Source: Pseudomonadales bacterium (lineage in GTDB: Bacteria > Pseudomonadota > Gammaproteobacteria > Pseudomonadales > Azotimanducaceae). Taken from it: 33,389 nt of DNA. The notes under the pieces were generated by a model, which was not told the origin of the DNA, made no database searches, and saw only the letters and a list, made by a program, of their open reading frames with translations. The translations under genes were made by a program, and so were the position numbers. The stretch covers positions 1 to 33,389 of the forward strand of contig JADHNI010000040.1 in NCBI GenBank assembly GCA_016779585.1. The letters run 5' to 3'. Positions 1 through 6,896 of this stretch are shown one piece after another (the stretch's first letter is position 1; each line of letters begins with the position of its first letter).

Positions 1-774
1 CGGGCAGATACTGTGTGTAAATTCGGCTTCTGAGTGCTCTGTGATGTACTGTTCGATCTGCTGGTAATATCCCTGGTCATCCCTGACTTTCTTGCAGCTG
101 GAACAGATCGGCAGCATGCCACTCAGCATCTTTACGCGATCCAGTGCATCGCTCAGGTCTTTGTTCACGGACTTCTCCCTTTGCAGTGCCTCGAAAGCCT
201 CGGCCCGGCTTCGGTTGATCATGCTGGTGCTGGCGAAGCCCATGAGTGAGACCACGAGGTAGGCGATGCCTGCAGTGGTAATCCCGGCAACCCCGTTCGG
301 GATCACATGGATGAAATTGGAGTAGAGGGTCAGCAGCGAAATCGCAAACAGGGTTGTGCCGATGATTTTTTCGACAGGGCTGAAAGGGAAAGCGGTATAG
401 CCGATATAGATGATGACGAAGTCCAGCAGCAGATCGACCGCGAGCGTGTCGTGGCGCTGATCGTCCATCATGCCCGTGTAACGCAGGTAGAGGAACACCG
501 GGATCATAACCAGGAAAATCACCCAGCTGAATCGGTCCAGGGTTCGATAGCTGGTGATGCGATGGGCCACGAATGTGGCCAGACCAACCAGGAAAACGAT
601 ACCGAAGTTGTACAACACGACGTAGAGGGGGTCGAAGCCTGTAACCAGGCCGAAGAGCGCGAGAAAAAGCGGTAAAGCCGAGCCTACAATGAGCAAACGC
701 ACCATGGTGCGTTTGTCAGCAGAAAAATAATACTCCCTGGTGTCAGGAGGCAGGCTGCCGGGAAACAGATTCAT
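1..774 (-). CDS. Six-helix membrane protein with Cys-rich signalling-type tail (3' end cut by window edge)
   Basis: The frame is open from an ATG at 774 to the left edge (258 codons, no stop reached), so the C-terminus is missing. About six hydrophobic segments lie between residues 25 and 180 (roughly 25-45, 50-70, 82-98, 112-130, 137-157, 162-182). A short charged helix follows (about 188-217) and then a segment with CSSC at 224-227, the motif YYQQIEQYI at 236-244 and a further Cys at 257. This Cys-containing segment is familiar from the C-termini of PAS-domain and response-regulator proteins, where it reads like a metal- or redox-binding tail; its role there is not established to my knowledge. 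The gene lies 21 bases downstream of prc on the same strand and may be co-transcribed. No catalytic domain is visible in the part present, so I give no function beyond possible membrane sensing. Confidence 0.8.
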   Translation of the reverse strand, partial: MNLFPGSLPPDTREYYFSADKRTMVRLLIVGSALPLFLALFGLVTGFDPLYVVLYNFGIVFLVGLATFVAHRITSYRTLDRFSWVIFLVMIPVFLYLRYTGMMDDQRHDTLAVDLLLDFVIIYIGYTAFPFSPVEKIIGTTLFAISLLTLYSNFIHVIPNGVAGITTAGIAYLVVSLMGFASTSMINRSRAEAFEALQREKSVNKDLSDALDRVKMLSGMLPICSSCKKVRDDQGYYQQIEQYITEHSEAEFTHSICP

Positions 775-795
775 TTGAGCCTGCCAACTGTTCAG

Positions 796-3039
796 TTAGC
801 TGCCATGTGACTGCTTCAACTCAGCGGCAGTGCGTTCTTCCAGGGAGATGAGATCCAACAGGATGTGTCCGCTTTCTACCAGATAGGGGTCGGGAGTTTC
901 CTCGTTTTCTTCTTCAGCCTCAGCTTCTCCGACGGCAGGGACTAAAGTACCGGATCCGGCCATCTCGCTGCCAGGAACGGGCTCTTCACCTTCTTTGCTG
1001 TCCGGGACAATGGCGCCGCCGGTGCTGCCTTCGACCTGTGCAGGTTCGGTGCTCGCGACGGTTGGCTCTTCCTCTTTATCCAGATCATCCAGGGATGCCA
1101 GCACGTCCTGGCCCAGTGCCTCGCGTTTCTTGTTTTCCAGTGCCAGCCAGAAAGCTTCGCGTTCTTCTTTCTCTTGCAGACGCTCGTCTTTATTCAGGCT
1201 GACATAGTCATCTTCGCTGCGCGCCTTGCGGTAGGCAAAAGCTTCTTTCAGGTAATTGAATTCCGGATTGTCGGCAATCCGTTCCTCATGCAGTGAGCGC
1301 AGCTCCGGTACAAGGTGGTTGATCAGGTGCTTGCGGCGATAGTTGGTTGCCGTGATCTTGTCCCAGGGGAGCGGTTCTTCGAGCGTGCTTTCGCCAATGG
1401 ATTCGGGATCATAGCTGGAAGGGTAGAGAATGTCGGGAATGATGCCTTTTTCCTGCGTGCTTTCTCCGGATATACGATAAAACTTCGCCTGGGTCAGCTT
1501 CAACTGGCCACGATTGAGCGGTAGTAATGATTGCACGGTGCCTTTGCCGAATGTCTGGCTGCCGATGATGATGCCGCGTTCATAGTCCTGGATAGCGCCC
1601 GCAAAAATCTCGGAAGCAGAGGCGCTGAGCCTGTTCACCAGTACCGCGAGCGGCCCGTCATAGACCACGCTGAGGTCACGATCATTCAGGATATCGACGC
1701 GGTTGCTCTTGCTTCGAATCTGTACGGTGGGTCCGCGATCGATGAACAGGCCAGTGAGCATCTTCGCTTCCTGCAGTGAACCACCGCCGTTGTCGCGCAG
1801 GTCAATGACAATGCCATCAATGTCTTCTTCCTGTAGTTCCTGGATCAGTCTCTTTACATCGCGAGTCGTACTCTTGAAGTTGCGATCACCTTTCTGCAGC
1901 GCTTTGAAGTCAACGTAGAAGGTCGGGATGTCGATAACACCAATCTTGTGGACTGAGCCGAACTGTTCGATCTCGATCACTTCTGACTTGGCGGACTGTT
2001 CTTCCAGTTCCACTTTATTGCGCACGATACTGATGGTGCGATGTATACCGTCATCGTCAGCCGCGGGGATAATATCCAGTTTCACCACAGTATCCTTGCG
2101 GCCGCGAATCAGTTGCACAACCTCGTCGAGGCGCCAGCCGATCACATCCACCATGTCGCCATCTTCACCCTGGCCGACCGCTATGATCTTGTCATTAGGT
2201 TTGAGGACACCAGCCTTGTCAGCTGGACCTGCCGGAACCAGTGACACGACCTTGGTGTATTCATCCTCCAGCTGCAGTACCGCGCCGATACCTTCGAGGG
2301 ACAGGCTCATGTTGATATTAAAGTTCTCGGATGTCCGCGGTGAAAAATACTGGGTGTGTGGGTCGTAGGTCTTGGTGAATGAATTCATGTACAGCTGATA
2401 CACGTCTTCGCTGTTGGTCTGGCGAGAGCGGGAGAGACGGTTGGTGAACCGTTTGACCAGCAGCTCCTTGATTTTTTCTGGTTCCTTGTCTGTCAGTTTC
2501 AGATTGAGCACGGCATCTTTAACACGCTTGCGCCAGAGTTCATCCAGTTCGGCTTCGGTCGTGGCCCAGGGTGCTTCCTCGCGATTCACGAGCAGCTCTT
2601 CCTGCTTGGTGAAGTCGAACAGCTCGATTCCCTCATCCAGCATCGCCAGAACCTTCTCAAACCGGCTGATTACCCGCACATGGTAACGGTTGAAGATGTC
2701 GAACGCCGGGTTGAGGTTGCCTCGCTTCAATGCCTCGTCCAGCTCGTAGCGATACTTTTCGAACTCATCGATATCGCTCTTCAGGAAATAGCTTTTGCTG
2801 GGATCCAGGTCGTTAATGTAGGTATCCAGGATCCGGGATGACAGGTTGTCGTCCAGACGGGAGGGCACATAGTGGCGAGAGGCCAGTGCATCCACAATAT
2901 TCTGGGTGGTGGTTGTATGCACCGGCATGGGGTGCAGGGGTAACTGTGTGCGTTCTTCAACAACCGCGTTGGCACTGGCCGAGATGAGCAGGCAGGCGTA
3001 AAAGATTGTGGAAAAGAAACGGGATACAAATTTTTTCAT
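796..3039 (-). CDS. prc: Carboxy-terminal processing protease Prc/Tsp (S41 family)
   Basis: Periplasmic serine protease that degrades or trims proteins from the C-terminus; in relatives it processes penicillin-binding protein 3 and controls peptidoglycan hydrolases. The 747-residue product begins with a signal peptide (residues 1 to about 25, ending ASANA). It has the Prc N-terminal domain, a PDZ domain around 245-330 (LEGIGAVLQ at 248-256) and the S41 core. The core carries the Ser/Lys dyad: SASASEIF with Ser474 as likely nucleophile and FGKGTVQ with Lys499, the same 25-residue spacing as in E. coli Prc. The protein is longer than the roughly 680-residue enteric enzyme, mainly because of an acidic Glu/Pro/Gly-rich stretch at about 653-718 before a conserved-looking end. 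AAGAG upstream of the ATG is a plausible ribosome site. Confidence 0.97.
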   Translation of the reverse strand: MKKFVSRFFSTIFYACLLISASANAVVEERTQLPLHPMPVHTTTTQNIVDALASRHYVPSRLDDNLSSRILDTYINDLDPSKSYFLKSDIDEFEKYRYELDEALKRGNLNPAFDIFNRYHVRVISRFEKVLAMLDEGIELFDFTKQEELLVNREEAPWATTEAELDELWRKRVKDAVLNLKLTDKEPEKIKELLVKRFTNRLSRSRQTNSEDVYQLYMNSFTKTYDPHTQYFSPRTSENFNINMSLSLEGIGAVLQLEDEYTKVVSLVPAGPADKAGVLKPNDKIIAVGQGEDGDMVDVIGWRLDEVVQLIRGRKDTVVKLDIIPAADDDGIHRTISIVRNKVELEEQSAKSEVIEIEQFGSVHKIGVIDIPTFYVDFKALQKGDRNFKSTTRDVKRLIQELQEEDIDGIVIDLRDNGGGSLQEAKMLTGLFIDRGPTVQIRSKSNRVDILNDRDLSVVYDGPLAVLVNRLSASASEIFAGAIQDYERGIIIGSQTFGKGTVQSLLPLNRGQLKLTQAKFYRISGESTQEKGIIPDILYPSSYDPESIGESTLEEPLPWDKITATNYRRKHLINHLVPELRSLHEERIADNPEFNYLKEAFAYRKARSEDDYVSLNKDERLQEKEEREAFWLALENKKREALGQDVLASLDDLDKEEEPTVASTEPAQVEGSTGGAIVPDSKEGEEPVPGSEMAGSGTLVPAVGEAEAEEENEETPDPYLVESGHILLDLISLEERTAAELKQSHGS

Positions 3040-3274
3040 TACAACGACTCTTATTATTAGACGCAGAGGTGGCTGCTCCGGGAAGACACCATAGGATTAG
3101 TCTGTATCCCTGGGTATAAAGTTCTGGCAGCTCGTCGAGCCAGCCGTTCACCTGATCGATTCACACCTCGCAGTTTAGATGCGAAAGGTTAATTTCTTCA
3201 AGGTGTTAGGGCCGTTTGTTACAGGTAATCTGACGTATTTTCAGGCTTTCTGCGGTTTTCCTGCGTAATTGTGC

Positions 3275-3280
3275 GATAAT
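3275..3280 (+). promoter_or_regulatory. Candidate extended -10 element upstream of the FKBP-type gene
   Basis: GATAAT preceded by TGC reads as an extended -10 (TGn-GATAAT), 34 bases before the ATG at 3314. No good -35 box lies at the expected distance, which is tolerable for an extended -10. The rest of the 274-base divergent spacer 3040-3313 between prc and this gene shows no gene and only a small GCGG-TTGC-CCGC-like stem near 3282-3296. Confidence 0.35.
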
Positions 3281-3313
3281 CAGCGGTTGCGCCGCTCAAG
3301 GACGATTTAAGTG

Positions 3314-4053
3314 ATGTATAAATCTATATTAATGAATAGCTTGGCGATCTTTTTTTCGGTGATTTCTTGTGCCGTCCATTCAGAAGAATCTAACGCCGTA
3401 GAGGAAGTGAGCCAGTAGCAACTGCTGCAGGAAATGGGCTACTTCTACGGTTACTCGTTCGGCAACATGCTGAAAGATGGCGGCAGCCCTATGTGGATAC
3501 AGACCGTCTGATCCAGGGGCTTCGTGATTCCCTGGCCAGCAGTATGCCGGACCTCGACAACGAACAGCGCCAGCGCGTGATTGCCGAAATCCAGCGGCTC
3601 CAGGAAGAAGTGCGTGCGGCGCGCCTGGTAGAGCAACAACAGGCCCAGGAAGCGCAGGCAGCCCAGTCACAAGTGAATCTCACCGCTGCTTCAGAATTCC
3701 TGGTGCAGAACCTTCGCAAGGAAGGCGTCAAGTCCACGCCCTCAGGGCTTCAGTACGAGGTAATTACGGAAAAAGAAGGACCCACCGCCAAGGCGCTGAG
3801 CCGCGTGGTGGTTAATTACAAGGGCATGCTGCTCGATGGCACTGTCTTTGATGAGTCTCGCGAGAACCCCGCAGAGTTTGGTTTACAGCAGGTGATTCCA
3901 GGCTGGACTGAAGGCCTTCAGCTGATGAGTGTGGGGGACAAGTATCGGCTGTTCCTGCACCCGGACCTGGCGTATGGTGCCGGCAGCGTCGGCAAAAATC
4001 CGCCCAACTCCCTGCTGATCTTCGAGGTCGAACTGCTCGACATCAAAAATTAG
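3314..4053 (+). pseudogene. FKBP-type peptidyl-prolyl isomerase (Mip/FkpA-like), broken by a stop codon and a frameshift
   Basis: The ATG at 3314 follows AAGGA (3298-3302) and starts an export signal with a lipobox-like VISC at residues 16-19. The frame meets TAG at codon 35 (3416-3418). Mip-like sequence continues in the same frame (MGYFYGYSFGNMLKDGG), then moves by one base near 3479-3486 into the frame that carries the rest. The downstream part is well preserved: a helical dimerisation-type region (DTDRLIQGLRDSL, then Gln/Ala/Glu-rich helix) and a complete FKBP domain with VNYKGMLLDGTVFD, QVIPGWTEGLQ and YGAGS. Family members are periplasmic or outer-membrane folding helpers that act as dimers. 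One lost G in GGCGGGCAG would explain the shift, and CAG to TAG the stop. The FKBP domain alone could still be made from GTG 3493 but without an export signal. Real decay or sequence error both fit. Confidence 0.85.
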
Positions 4054-4054
4054 C

Positions 4055-4120
4055 GGGGACAGTTTACTTCTCACCATCAAGAGGGACAGTTTACTTCGGT
4101 GTTCAAAGTAAACTGTCCCC
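4055..4120. repeat. Repeat cluster A: three copies of a 15-base GGGGACAGTTTACTT element
   Basis: Copies lie at 4055-4069 (plus orientation, followed by C), 4082-4096 (plus, first base A instead of G) and 4106-4120 (inverted, AAGTAAACTGTCCCC). The cluster begins two bases after the FKBP stop codon and ends 15 bases before the stop codon of the convergent esterase gene. The same element recurs on the other side of that gene at 5073-5166. Short dispersed intergenic repeats like this resemble REP-type elements mobilised by IS200-like (RAYT) transposases, but no such gene is in the window. Confidence 0.9.
4083..4119. terminator. Perfect 14-base-pair hairpin between convergent genes
   Basis: GGGACAGTTTACTT (4083-4096) pairs exactly with AAGTAAACTGTCCC (4106-4119) around a nine-base loop. 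It sits between the ends of the FKBP-type gene (plus) and the esterase gene (minus), where a bidirectional terminator is expected. There is no U-tract on either side, so intrinsic termination is uncertain; transcript-end protection is another possible role. The hairpin is made by two copies of the repeat in opposite orientation. Confidence 0.5.
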
Positions 4121-4135
4121 GAAAGTTCTTTGAGA

Positions 4136-5050
4136 TCAGCCAAGGACTTCCCTGAGAGCGAGGGCCGCTGATGACATGGCGTCTTTAGCGCCCTGAGTGA
4201 GGTCGGTCTGCCCGAAGAAACCGTGAATGAGACCATCATATCGCTGCACCTCGGTTTTAACCCCGGCCTCTTTCAGGCGCTCACCGTAAGCCTCACCTTC
4301 ATCGCGAAGTGGATCAAACTCGGCCGTTATGACCAGTGCGGGTGGCAGGTTGGACAGGTCATCTGCCTGCAATGGCGATGCCAGTGGATGAGACCCGAGC
4401 GATTCGTCGTGGCCGATGTAATGATTCCAGAACCAGCGCATGCCCTCCATGGTTAGCAGATATCCATCGGCATTTTCTGAGTAGGAGCCAGTTTCGAAAC
4501 TGAAATCCGTGACGGGATAGATGAGCAGCTGGAAACTGATGCCGTGGGTACCTTCGTCTCTCGCCCTGATGCTGACCGTGGCTGCCAGGTTGCCACCGGC
4601 ACTGTCTCCGGCAACGGCAATGCGATCGCCCTTGATGTTGAGTTTGTCAGCGTTGTTCTGCACCCAGCGCAGAGCTGCATAGCAGTCATCAATCGCAGCC
4701 GGGAATGGATGTTCCGGTGCCAGGCGATAATGCACCGCAACGACTGTGTAACCGGTCTCGTTGGCGAGCTGGCGGCATATGGAATCGTGCGTGTCCAGGT
4801 CACCGATGACCCAGCCGCCGCCATGGAAGAATACAATGCAGGGCGCCTGTTCTTCAGACGCCCTATAAATCCTGACCGGCACTCCATCGGCATCGGCATC
4901 TTCCGTCTCGGCGACTTCGTGGTGCGGCAGCATGCTCTGCATTGCGCGATACATTTCTCTTGCCTCCTGTGGCGGAACGTCAACCATGGATGGGCCATCA
5001 ACAGCGGCGAGCTGTTTCAGCATTGCCTGGTAGGCAGGATCAAGTGGCAT
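4136..5050 (-). CDS. Alpha/beta hydrolase, hormone-sensitive-lipase (HSL) type carboxylesterase
   Basis: A 304-residue cytoplasmic esterase/lipase of the Aes/HSL family, expected to cleave short- to medium-chain esters. The oxyanion-hole motif HGGGW is at 76-80, the nucleophile elbow GDSAGG at 148-153 (Ser150), the acid in DPLRDEG (Asp246) and the base in GLIHGF (His276), so the triad is complete. The family block YRLAPEHPFPAA follows at about 108-119. The length is normal. The gene stands alone, convergent to the FKBP-type gene and divergent from the small membrane-protein gene. Both flanks carry clusters of the same 15-base repeat, the left ending 15 bases from the stop codon and the right starting 22 bases from the start codon. 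That suggests it could have arrived or moved as a unit. The natural substrate cannot be read from the sequence. Confidence 0.93.
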   Translation of the reverse strand: MPLDPAYQAMLKQLAAVDGPSMVDVPPQEAREMYRAMQSMLPHHEVAETEDADADGVPVRIYRASEEQAPCIVFFHGGGWVIGDLDTHDSICRQLANETGYTVVAVHYRLAPEHPFPAAIDDCYAALRWVQNNADKLNIKGDRIAVAGDSAGGNLAATVSIRARDEGTHGISFQLLIYPVTDFSFETGSYSENADGYLLTMEGMRWFWNHYIGHDESLGSHPLASPLQADDLSNLPPALVITAEFDPLRDEGEAYGERLKEAGVKTEVQRYDGLIHGFFGQTDLTQGAKDAMSSAALALREVLG

Positions 5051-5072
5051 GGGAAATCCTCATTGTCAGAAC

Positions 5073-5166
5073 GGGGACAGTTTACCTCTTTGGCCTCAAG
5101 TAAACTGTCCCCAATACGAGAACGAAGTAAACTGTCCCCAATACGAGAACGAAGTAAACTGTCCCC
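5073..5166. repeat. Repeat cluster B: four copies of the 15-base element, three in a 27-base tandem
   Basis: One plus-orientation copy, GGGGACAGTTTACCT, lies at 5073-5087 (one base different). Three inverted copies, AAGTAAACTGTCCCC, lie at 5098-5112, 5125-5139 and 5152-5166 with an exact 27-base period. The two spacers are identical 12-mers (AATACGAGAACG, 5113-5124 and 5140-5151). The plus copy and the first inverted copy can form a 13-base-pair stem. Together with cluster A this brackets the esterase gene. The last copy ends four bases before the ATG of the next gene. Confidence 0.92.
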
Positions 5167-5170
5167 GAAG

Positions 5171-5446
5171 ATGTTTAAAGATCCACTTGTTAGGCGATTT
5201 GTTTCAGGTTCCTGCTTCGCGGGGGCGTTTGTCTGGGTGGCTGTGCGCTTTTTCAACGTCGAGGCTGACGTGGTCTGGGTGTTGTTCCTGTTTTCGTTTG
5301 TGTTTGTGGGCGGGATGATCGCGATTGGCCTGCTGCTGGCGCCACTGGTCCGGCTTTTTCGCCGGGATTCATCGCCATTCCTTTCCAGTCTTGAGGTGCC
5401 TTCCGAAGAAGACGAGGAATCTACTCGTAAGCCAAAGGGTGAATGA
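5171..5446 (+). CDS. Small two-helix membrane protein, function unknown
   Basis: A 91-residue product with two hydrophobic segments (about 10-28 and 34-60), a basic stretch RLFRR at 61-65 and a polar, acidic tail (PSEEDEESTRKPKG). I do not recognise a family. The ATG at 5171 directly follows the last repeat copy of cluster B, and there is no proper Shine-Dalgarno sequence (only GAAG touching the ATG). Either the repeats now supply the upstream region, the true start is further in, or translation is weak. The 3' end overlaps the convergent lepB by 26 bases. The membrane-like composition argues for a real gene; the poor start lowers confidence. Confidence 0.6.
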   Translation: MFKDPLVRRFVSGSCFAGAFVWVAVRFFNVEADVVWVLFLFSFVFVGGMIAIGLLLAPLVRLFRRDSSPFLSSLEVPSEEDEESTRKPKGE

Positions 5447-6137
5447 ACCTGTCCATTCGCGGCAGGTAATAGGCTTCATAATCCACTGAGAATGCTACCG
5501 TATGAGCGCGGCCGGTGATCCGTTCACGCGGCACAAGGCCAATGGCACGTGAGTCGAGGCTGCTGTCCCGGTTATCACCGAGCATCAGGTAGTGGTCTTC
5601 AGGTACCTGTAGCGGACCAAAGCTGTTGTAGTGATTCGGTTCTGCCGGTTTCAACATCACCGGGTATCTGTGGCTGCCATACTGCTCAACGAAGAAAGAA
5701 TGGCTATGTCTCTGGTAAAGATCCAGCTGGCGAACAATTTCCTGATCCAACTCGCCGTAGGTGGCGGGTTCATCGTTAATGAACAGCTGGTTGTTTCTCA
5801 TGGCAATGGTGTCACCTGGTGTGCCGATGACACGCTTGATCAGCAGGCGATCGTCAGCCGGGGAATAGAAGGTGACAATTTCGCCCAGTATCGGGTCAGC
5901 CCAGCGTCCCACTTCCCAGCTGGTAAACGGCACTTTCAGGTCATACGCCAGTTTGTTTACGACCACTCGGTCACCTTCCAGAATCGTGGGCTTCATGGAT
6001 CCGGTAGGCACCTGGTTCCAGTCCGCGACGGCCGAGCGAAACAGCACCATGACGGCCAGGAAAAAGAAGAGAGTCCGGTACTCTTCCCAGAGGTGGCTCC
6101 TGAAACGGAACCAGTACTGTTGCAGCCTGTTTAGCAT
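5421..6137 (-). CDS. lepB: Signal peptidase I
   Basis: Membrane-anchored leader peptidase that removes signal peptides from exported proteins. The 238 residues hold one N-terminal membrane segment (about 22-38), the catalytic serine in PTGSMKPTI (Ser47), the general-base lysine in LLIKRVIGTPGD (Lys101) and box E, GDNRDSSLDSR, at 187-197. It is shorter than the enteric LepB (about 320 residues) and has one anchor rather than two, so it may be a second or compact signal peptidase. The usual partner lepA/rnc genes are absent; its neighbours are a small membrane-protein gene (convergent, overlapping by 26 bases) and an FHA-protein gene (divergent). Confidence 0.95.
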   Translation of the reverse strand: MLNRLQQYWFRFRSHLWEEYRTLFFFLAVMVLFRSAVADWNQVPTGSMKPTILEGDRVVVNKLAYDLKVPFTSWEVGRWADPILGEIVTFYSPADDRLLIKRVIGTPGDTIAMRNNQLFINDEPATYGELDQEIVRQLDLYQRHSHSFFVEQYGSHRYPVMLKPAEPNHYNSFGPLQVPEDHYLMLGDNRDSSLDSRAIGLVPRERITGRAHTVAFSVDYEAYYLPRMDRFIHPLAYE

Positions 6138-6247
6138 GCCTTGAGTCTAGCAGAAGGCTTTGACTGTACAAATCAGGAGCGTGGCTCTAATCTAAGTGAA
6201 CTAGCGTCACTAACTCCTTGAAATTGCGTTAGAAAAGGTCGTGGACC

Positions 6248-6883
6248 ATGCTAAAGATACAGTACAAGGACGGCAGCGGTGATCCTGTCGAACTGATGCC
6301 TCCCGGCAAAACCATCGGGCAGGGTTCAGTTAACGATATCGTGATCGACAAGGATGGCGTTAACGGCTTTCATGCAGACATCCAGGTCGACGGTGACAAC
6401 GTCAGCATCACCGACATCAACACGCCAGCGGGCACCTTTGTAAACGGAGATAAGATCTCCGGACCGACCAACCCGCGCGCGGGCGATGTTATTACTGTCG
6501 GCGGCGTGGATTTGGAAGTGGTTGAAGAAGATCCTGCCGGCGGTGGCAAGACGCTGGTGCTTTCAGGCACCGCACTGATTGAGGTTGGCAGCAGCAGCTG
6601 GTCGCTGGTGGCAGACACCGGTCCTGAAAAAGGCCAGGTGATTCCTGTTGTTGAACGCATTGAAATTGGCAGGGCCCTCGACTGTGATATTTCCATTCTT
6701 GAGCCGGGTCTGTCACGCAAGCACGCGGAACTGGAACTCCAGGGTGACAAGCTGGTCATCCGCGACCTGGGTTCTGTGAATGGCACCTGGGTTAATGCAG
6801 AAAAAGTGGATGAGGTTGAACTAAAAGATGGCGACAAACTGCAGTTCGACAAGGTCCGCTTTATCGTTTCCGCACCCCACTAA
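6248..6883 (+). CDS. Protein with two FHA domains
   Basis: A soluble 211-residue protein made of two forkhead-associated domains. The second (about 138-208) is canonical: EIGRALDCDI with GR at 141-142, LSRKHAEL with Ser156-Arg157 and His159, and GSVNGTWVN at 175-183, the set that binds phosphothreonine. The first (about 21-92) keeps the fold pattern (IGQGSVNDIVI, then FHADI and GTFVNG) but has lost the Gly-Arg and Ser-Arg pairs, so it probably does not bind phosphopeptide the usual way. FHA proteins usually read out Ser/Thr kinases, but no kinase or phosphatase gene lies in this window. The gene is divergent from lepB and ends 13 bases from the convergent ilvA. Confidence 0.9.
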   Translation: MLKIQYKDGSGDPVELMPPGKTIGQGSVNDIVIDKDGVNGFHADIQVDGDNVSITDINTPAGTFVNGDKISGPTNPRAGDVITVGGVDLEVVEEDPAGGGKTLVLSGTALIEVGSSSWSLVADTGPEKGQVIPVVERIEIGRALDCDISILEPGLSRKHAELELQGDKLVIRDLGSVNGTWVNAEKVDEVELKDGDKLQFDKVRFIVSAPH

Positions 6884-6896
6884 AGCCTCTCAAATA

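Noticed and set aside
5098..5166. CRISPR-like regular spacing of a 15-base repeat
   Set aside because: Only three copies, the spacers are identical and 12 bases long, and there are no cas genes. It is a simple tandem repeat.
4544..5446. A 300-codon plus-strand frame running antisense through the esterase and the repeats into the small membrane-protein gene
   Set aside because: Its first two thirds are the complement of a gene with a complete catalytic triad, and the middle is translated repeat sequence. Only the last 91 codons look like a protein.
6160..6193. Promoter for the FHA-protein gene with TTGACT and TAATCT
   Set aside because: The spacing between the boxes is 20-22 bases, too long for a standard promoter.
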